This document shows positions 62,001 through 64,000 of a stretch of 64,000 bases of DNA, in pieces (position 1 is the stretch's first letter; each line of letters begins with the position of its first letter). The notes beneath the pieces are model-generated. The model did no database searches. It was not told where the DNA came from and was given only the letters and a program-made list of their open reading frames with translations. Source of the stretch: Watersipora subatra (taxonomy: Eukaryota; Bryozoa; Gymnolaemata; Cheilostomatida; Watersiporidae); the NCBI RefSeq assembly GCF_963576615.1, contig NC_088717.1, positions 18,896,108 through 18,960,107 of the forward strand, written 5' to 3'. The translations under genes were made by a program, and so were the position numbers.

Positions 62001-63854
62001 CATACATACATACATACATACATACATACATACATACATACATACATACATACGATGAATTGTATTCACATAGAAGATAACAAGCCCACATGCAAAGACA
62101 TGGTTAAACAAGAAAATATAACATAAAATCAAACGGAAACAAAATGAATAAAATATGAAACACATGCCACACAAGAGATAAATAATATATATTATACACG
62201 CATTGTTTAATGTACCAGTCCACATCAGTAAATTAAACACTTGAAATATTTCTGCGAATGTGGGATTTTCTGTATCTTCTACATCTTCGCCTTTACTAAA
62301 TGGTTGCTCCTTTTGAATGCTGATCGCGTGCATGACCTAGCTCATTCAAATCTTCAGTTGGAAGCTCTTTCTTGTGCTTGCTTTACTTAATGGAGTTTTT
62401 GTTTTAATAATAATTGCAAATGCTGATTGGTTGCGATCATATTCCTTGACAATGTTAATAATACGGGTCCCTTCTTCTTATTTATGACATCCAACTTTGT
62501 TGACATAGAAATCATTTTTCCTTCGTTTTGTAACGTTTGTATCGGTCTCAGATTCCATAGATAACGAATTAAATGTAGATAGTTGTAGTTATATACGTAT
62601 GCTGACTTGAAAGTTTATAGCAAAAGCTATAATAACGTTACAAATGAATATTTGCTCTCGCTTGTGTATTTTACACGAAATTTTCCACGCGGACATGAGA
62701 GAAGTCGATCATCGTGTCTCTTCTAAACGTTCTAAGAATGTTTTCGGCAAACTATATTTCGGTGTCTTTTTTATTTCGCCATGTGCTATGAGCACACCGA
62801 CGGCCAAATTTTAACTCGGGCAAAACTTTTCTCAAATTTGTATGGTGAAATAAAATTCGTATAGCGAGATGAAGATATCACAATGTTTGACTTCGTAAGG
62901 TGAAAAAATCGTATATTAGGGTAATCGTATCTCGAGGGTGCACTGTACATGTATTTATATATTTATATTATAATATAAATGTTATAATATAAATATAAAT
63001 ATATTATATATTTATAATATGATATAAATACATGTATATAATATATATATATAATATATACACACTTTTGTTGGCAGTTCATAATATTTTTATAAAAAAA
63101 CTTGTTTTGTTAATGATGCCACAAAACATAAATAAATAAAAAGAAAAGTATTGCATTATAGGGTCATAAATGAAAAAGCAAAATTTTATACACGGAATTC
63201 TTGAAACTACCAAGCTTATGTATACATTTGACCCCTTTTGACAAAATATTAAAAGACTTATCAATACAGTTATTGAGTGCATCTTTTGTTCAGTACAAGA
63301 TAAAGTTATTACCATGTGGATATCTGCTACTTGAGAATTGAAACATGTCAATGTTATGTAAAGTATGGAAAAAAAGTATCGCATTGGTCGAAAGTATGTG
63401 GAGTTGTCTCCCTTTAAAATTACTTGTAAACGTAAACTGTTTCATGGGTTAGTTTTTGTTTCACTTGTCGCTGATCACTCATTCACACTCAGGTCTGATA
63501 ATTTTTTTCAGAGTTGTCTATCCTTTGAATCACCTGCCCAGCATAAAGCTGAAGGCATCAGGTTTCTCAGCCACCACAGCCTGTTATGGGAGGTTGCCTG
63601 TTTTGGTCTGTCTTCTGAAGTTGCTGAGGTGGGGCTTGTTTCTTTGTTTTAACATAACTTTCACGTTCTATTCTTTGTGCGCTATAACATCTCTTGACCT
63701 ATTTGAAAGTAATGCTAGCCAATCTATTTACGTGTAGGTGATGTCAGGCAGCCAGGACATATTCAATTATTTGATCCAAAGCAGAATGCTAGTTTCCAAG
63801 TCACTCTGGAAGAACATCTGCATGGCCCTTTTACCCATACTGCCTGTTATTCAG
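33362..63854 (+). CDS. RTTN: Rotatin (RTTN), 5' part, continues past window
   Basis: Rotatin is a large armadillo-like helical protein needed for centriole maturation, cilium formation and left-right axis specification. Fifteen exons were found, coding for about 727 residues, roughly the first third of a protein near 2,200 aa in vertebrates. The best family matches are the N-terminal repeat (EVRLRALDNIINKL), DFPAEIFLQRP, VNFHKDP and RPSVVG. Introns 4 to 15 are in phase except the exon 4-5 junction, where the frame does not close and a short exon may be missing. The start ATG has a good context (AACATGG). Intron 4 hosts a BEL/Pao element and intron 9 a Penelope-like fragment. Confidence 0.9.
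34793..34980 (+). CDS. RTTN: RTTN exon 2
   Basis: The exon encodes DHNQEEVRLRALDNIINKLN and ISKLLQWFLRPSTPKKVECL, the first helical repeat of rotatin. Acceptor TTGACAG, donor GTAAGT. Confidence 0.92.
35916..36138 (+). CDS. RTTN: RTTN exon 3
   Basis: The exon encodes EEAGCKTLFTLGGLQFLQSL and LLDSILEKLF. The donor C|GTAGGT is chosen over a nearby GTGTTA because it alone gives the phase of exon 4. Confidence 0.85.
36448..36603 (+). CDS. RTTN: RTTN exon 4
   Basis: The exon encodes HMIHPDSDLAITQSLSDRG and ends ALTTDESF plus one base before GTAAGA. The TTDESF end fits a TTESS-type segment of vertebrate rotatin. Confidence 0.8.
36822..36966 (-). repeat. tRNA-derived SINE, minus orientation
   Basis: On the minus strand: A-box GGGGTAGTGGTTAGAGCG, B-box-like AAGTTCAGTTCC, and a tail GCAGACGGACAGACACTGCT then CTTATTATAGTAAAG. 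This is the clearest head-to-tail copy of the family. It lies in RTTN intron 4. Confidence 0.78.
37402..37930 (+). repeat. 5' LTR of BEL/Pao element
   Basis: 529 bp, starting TGTAAGAGAACCC and ending CCGCTATA. It carries the promoter role in such elements. About 98% like the 3' LTR by eye. Confidence 0.93.
38036..38101 (+). repeat. Duplicated 32-bp unit in the element's leader
   Basis: CTATTGAGCCGACGTACTGG and TATATTTAA are followed by a nearly identical second copy. It lies between the 5' LTR and gag. Confidence 0.9.
38883..39329 (+). CDS. BEL/Pao gag, N-terminal frame
   Basis: 148 codons, acidic and helical (heptad-like IEDFL...IEKML...IQEKW), the coiled region that normally starts BEL/Pao Gag. 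I chose the ATG at 38,883 because the frame upstream of it is a hydrophobic Phe/Ile-rich string unlike Gag. The TAG stop overlaps the next start in ATGGCTAG. Confidence 0.75.
   Translation: MNSEQDVNSAEHTSQAGSGHRMNSPPIFRTSDHIKKSTLLKDIPKWINDELEKIEDFLTNMHTEEEMQDFSSAIEKMLKEIQEKWVELCELTDDKERLTTLHNMFEYYGSTVDDCKRTLAERIEEASRVDSAEYDSDIERELEEAADG
39322..40521 (+). CDS. BEL/Pao gag, capsid and zinc-knuckle frame
   Basis: 399 codons. It starts with a basic Lys/Ser-rich stretch, then the DUF1759-type capsid segment (VFKGDPTMFKEWEIDFDSYI at about residues 68-87, LIERFGKQYD), then cysteine motifs CLYCKKTHPTNEC and CFGCTKRGHVSRQC (a CX2CX4HX4C-like knuckle) near residues 290-335. The frame ends inside sequence whose continuation lies in another frame, so the junction to protease is a frame change at about 40,400-40,520. 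Confidence 0.88.
   Translation: MARKKARYSQSSSTNNKKNRLPKSETGSAASNAETKMNNSGSGEIQALTKALIATMKSTKRSTLEPSVFKGDPTMFKEWEIDFDSYIESEGLTGLQPLRHLKRFISGKAFDAVSGYFLTNTMDAYEDARKDLIERFGKQYDAALGLRKKLEEFQKIGPRDADSMRKYANLLSHIKSAMRGCDELRLLNDRNQNEILARKLPEWMLRSWDKKVRVCVKEYSSYPTFNEFAEFVKEQAEDMEEERKISGQEASQNYQHKPDFNKKERSYAPANPMKLRSHSTGTSQISECLYCKKTHPTNECWALAKLPREPKNLFFQEISLCFGCTKRGHVSRQCPNRAFCSKTGCGKRHPTVLHIDFSTASKHWRNQEQAAVPKPPSERSSTTDAQHKYSAERRTKCKT
40500..40789 (+). pseudogene. BEL/Pao protease fragment
   Basis: Aspartic protease of retroelement type, with the active-site motif ALLDSGSDHSYI. It is in a different frame from gag and ends in TAA at 40,787-40,789; the same frame then runs on into reverse transcriptase, so the stop interrupts pol. 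Confidence 0.82.
40790..42697 (+). pseudogene. BEL/Pao reverse transcriptase and start of RNase H
   Basis: The reverse transcriptase shows its palm motifs in order: CDIEKMFFNFHV, FGATSSPA and FYVDDG (the YVDD catalytic box at 41,804-41,815). RNase H begins after about 42,290 (THTFSDAS-type segment, FSDAS). The RNase H frame breaks at a run of T at about 42,541-42,547 and the conserved sequence goes on in another frame. Confidence 0.9.
42565..43746 (+). pseudogene. BEL/Pao RNase H end and integrase core
   Basis: It begins in the rest of RNase H (HHVPGAENPADIASRG is the usual end), then the integrase zinc site (HEISHHMG ... CMPCKK), and two catalytic Asp of the integrase core (in GMDCFGPY and LYSDNGTNFVGA). 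The frame ends in TAG at 43,744-43,746 just before the third catalytic residue. Confidence 0.88.
43735..44366 (+). pseudogene. BEL/Pao integrase C-terminal part
   Basis: Continues integrase in a third frame, with GGVWERQIRTIR holding the expected catalytic Glu, then NNRPLG and a C-terminal segment with LKVGDIVFI. A frame change near 43,720-43,735 separates it from the core. It stops at 44,364-44,366; about 340 bases of noncoding sequence then lead to the 3' LTR. Confidence 0.85.
44709..45243 (+). repeat. 3' LTR of BEL/Pao element
   Basis: 535 bp; it has six more bases than the 5' LTR in the AACTTTTAA...TTAATCATTTG region. It is preceded by the purine tract GGTGGGAG and followed by the AAATG target duplication. 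Confidence 0.93.
46805..46903 (+). CDS. RTTN: RTTN exon 5 (start uncertain)
   Basis: The exon encodes SACDFLVDVMLFDFPAEIFL then QRPLIVK, a strong rotatin match. Two acceptors are possible: CGCAG (start 46,805, phase 0) or TTGTAG (start 46,789). Neither fits the phase left by exon 4. Confidence 0.8.
47560..47710 (+). CDS. RTTN: RTTN exon 6
   Basis: The exon encodes TLLKLLTSLPDTPDVADISL and LKARVNFHKDPVTFAPKQ. VNFHKDP corresponds to the LNFHRDP motif of vertebrate rotatin. Confidence 0.92.
48358..48511 (+). CDS. RTTN: RTTN exon 7
   Basis: A Ser/Thr-rich stretch with SRPSVVGV, as in the disordered linker of rotatin. Acceptor TTGTTAG, donor GTGAGT; phase fits both sides. Confidence 0.85.
49291..49383. 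repeat. Nested palindrome in RTTN intron
   Basis: CCACTGGTATGCGCTGGT and its near-inverse ACCAGCACATACCAGTGTGG face each other over two bases (49,328-49,367). The flanks repeat TGTGGTATGT and CTGGCCA. Confidence 0.8.
50248..50406 (+). CDS. RTTN: RTTN exon 8
   Basis: The exon encodes LEELELQNMQLLLPDFCLGL then HKSALGLLERCNN, matching the LELQFQQLSLPQFC segment of rotatin. Acceptor CTGCAG, donor GTACTG. Confidence 0.92.
50640..51112. repeat. Degenerate ~25-bp minisatellite with ~49-bp dimers
   Basis: The unit resembles TAGTACAAGGGGGATTTGTT followed by CCTTT, and about 19 units are present. Pairs of units form a higher-order repeat of about 49 bp. In the RTTN intron between exons 8 and 9. Confidence 0.88.
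51350..51455 (+). CDS. RTTN: RTTN exon 9
   Basis: The exon encodes LRLELLRLLLKLQRLLKLSI and ALWVDTSQYARDL, amphipathic repeat helices with VDTS-type rotatin sequence. Acceptor CTTCAG, donor GTAGGT. Confidence 0.85.
51521..52298. mobile_element. MITE with CAGTGGAACTTCTACATAC ends, TA flanks
   Basis: The left end CAGTGGAACTTCTACATAC faces the right end GTATGTAGAGGTTCCACTG; TA flanks both sides. This fits a Tc1/mariner-superfamily element, pogo-like by its CAGTGGAAC start. No transposase frame. In RTTN intron 9. Confidence 0.78.
52838..52920 (+). mobile_element. Relic Penelope-like 3' tail
   Basis: TTTTATCTGATGAATGGTAA, then CCATGAAACTTTAAGTAGTA and an ATATAT end, parallels the tail of the Penelope-like element at 54,600-54,711 in the same order. 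Diverged and without coding sequence. Confidence 0.5.
53466..53652 (-). repeat. Left inverted arm of the Penelope-like fragment
   Basis: Reverse complement of 54,525-54,711 with very few mismatches. The coding fragment begins right at its inner edge. Confidence 0.9.
53650..54480 (+). pseudogene. Penelope-like polyprotein fragment with GIY-YIG nuclease
   Basis: An open frame without its start: the sequence enters at the inner edge of the left arm. It holds the linker WYNPPFSKNVANNIGKIFFN and IFNRNFVKLSYSCM, a zinc-binding CNCRHKNGCPLQGKC, then GIY-YIG features: IYKATV, HYIGL, the conserved Arg in FKQRYYNH and Glu in LYEKFYIIYN, and LNKRCE. Such domains end Penelope-like retroelements and cut the target DNA. 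It reads to a normal TAA, so only the 5' part is lost. Confidence 0.88.
54525..54711 (+). repeat. Right arm / 3' tail of the Penelope-like fragment
   Basis: Follows the stop of the coding fragment by about 45 bases and forms the 3' untranslated end. Confidence 0.9.
55087..55293 (+). CDS. RTTN: RTTN exon 10
   Basis: The exon encodes CEMFRREISNMARVAVKCHQ and LAQMRQTYILLSQLSLDLYT. In phase with exons 9 and 11, and aligned by position to rotatin's HHRMAFISISLFAVRLL segment. Confidence 0.87.
56329..56547 (+). CDS. RTTN: RTTN exon 11
   Basis: The exon encodes ERQLLYTICCDESLAQSISS and KVVCESMTMFCAFQLNNDLS. Acceptor TTGCAG, donor GTGAGA, phase 0 on both sides. Confidence 0.87.
58150..58605. repeat. 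Degenerate ~62-bp tandem repeat before exon 12
   Basis: Words such as CACCATAGAGTTATCC, CCTAGCT and TTAGATGAT recur with a period near 62 bp in about seven worn units. The last unit runs into the exon 12 acceptor. Confidence 0.7.
58619..58731 (+). CDS. RTTN: RTTN exon 12
   Basis: The exon encodes DIKHILKQISQAEKAIYSIP and HHMNLEIISGYVKLCSS. Acceptor GTGACAG, donor GTGAGC. Confidence 0.87.
58864..59748. mobile_element. Foldback element with ~140-bp inverted arms
   Basis: The left arm (about 58,864-59,000) and right arm (about 59,610-59,748) are reverse complements, from GTTGACTTGCAACAAAAT through GAGCTTTTAAGAGC. The middle holds GATCACGTGACCCAATACTT, also seen near 275-295. In RTTN intron 12. 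Confidence 0.85.
59745..60125 (+). repeat. Dispersed repeat family A, copy 2
   Basis: Related to 16,985-17,345 in the same orientation. It starts right where the foldback element ends, so the two may be parts of one larger mobile unit. Confidence 0.65.
60383..60512 (+). CDS. RTTN: RTTN exon 13
   Basis: The exon encodes YPLVESMEEAVREYMINTLL and MAHPLASIRKEAYVSLVSVL, a repeat helix pair that fits rotatin's [20 protein letters not shown] segment. Confidence 0.9.
60946..62945. mobile_element. 2.0-kb pogo/Tigger-like element, non-autonomous
   Basis: The ends CAGTACACCCTCGAGATACG (left) and CGTATCTCGAGGGTGCACTG (right) are inverted with one mismatch over 22 bp, and TA flanks both. Subterminal TTCGTTCCAGGGTTGGC and GGTGAAAAAA(A/T)CGTAT are Tigger-like. 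No transposase frame was found. In RTTN intron 13. Confidence 0.82.
61973..62053. repeat. (TACA)n microsatellite
   Basis: About 20 copies of the tetramer, inside the pogo/Tigger-like element. It creates long but meaningless reading frames on both strands. Confidence 0.97.
63512..63628 (+). CDS. RTTN: RTTN exon 14
   Basis: The exon encodes HKAEGIRFLSHHSLLWEVAC then FGLSSEVAE, matching the GIHFLLHPKVLYEISVFG segment of rotatin. Acceptor TTTCAG, donor GTGGGG. Confidence 0.92.
63738..63854 (+). CDS. RTTN: RTTN exon 15
   Basis: The exon encodes FNYLIQSRMLVSKSLWKNIC then MALLPILPVIQ, matching the WNKFIESLCPVIPLLQ segment. Donor GTGAGT; the gene goes on past the window. Confidence 0.92.
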
Positions 63855-63897
63855 GTGAGTGCAGATCTTTCAACTCTACTCGGTGTCCATTTGAGTT

Positions 63898-64000
63898 TAC
63901 TAGATAACCCTACTGTTTATTAGATAACCCTACAGTTTATTAGATAACCCTACAGTTTATTAGACAACCCTACAGTTTATTAGATAACCCTACAGTTTAT
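63898..64000. repeat. 22-bp tandem repeat at window end
   Basis: The unit TTTATTAGATAACCCTACAG repeats every 22 bp at least five times and is cut off by the window edge. Confidence 0.92.

Noticed and set aside
61944..62333. 129-codon minus-strand frame with MYVC repeats
   Set aside because: The repeats are a translation of the TACA microsatellite inside a transposon.
63898..64000. CRISPR-like regular repeats
   Set aside because: Contiguous tandem units without spacers, in an animal genome.

Overview
The window is from an animal genome. It is AT-rich, its genes are split by many GT-AG introns, and it is full of animal-type transposons. Protein similarity suggests an invertebrate, perhaps a lophotrochozoan, but I cannot name the species. 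Nothing bacterial or organellar was seen.

Layout: positions 1-10,458 hold no recognisable gene, only dispersed repeats and the 3' flank of the first gene. Positions 10,459-32,676 (minus strand) hold what looks like a complete KDM6/UTX histone H3K27 demethylase gene. Its 24 coding exons join in perfect reading phase into 1,116 codons, with an N-terminal TPR array, a basic nuclear-localisation-like stretch, a JmjC domain with its iron ligands, and a C-terminal CxxC...CxxC zinc module. Positions 32,677-33,361 form a 685-bp head-to-head spacer, probably a shared promoter. From 33,362 to past the window end (plus strand) runs the 5' part of a rotatin (RTTN) centriole/cilium gene; 15 exons were found, and one junction (exon 4 to exon 5) does not fit in phase.

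RTTN intron 4 contains a 7.84-kb BEL/Pao LTR retrotransposon (37,402-45,243) with nearly identical LTRs, a 5-bp target duplication (AAATG), a gag split into two overlapping frames, and a pol broken by one stop and three frame changes. Another RTTN intron (53,466-54,711) carries a 5'-truncated Penelope-like element that keeps only the GIY-YIG endonuclease end and is flanked by its own tail in inverted orientation. The introns also hold several MITE families with terminal inverted repeats, pogo/Tigger-like elements with TA duplications, a long-armed foldback element, a tRNA-derived SINE family, and minisatellites. Several tandem repeats touch splice acceptors; one is a 34-bp triplication that copies the 3' splice site of KDM6 exon 21.

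The two host genes act separately (chromatin demethylation; centriole and cilium assembly). Their only visible link is the divergent promoter. Exon edges come from reading splice signals and phase by eye and from remembered family similarity; no alignment or transcript data were used.
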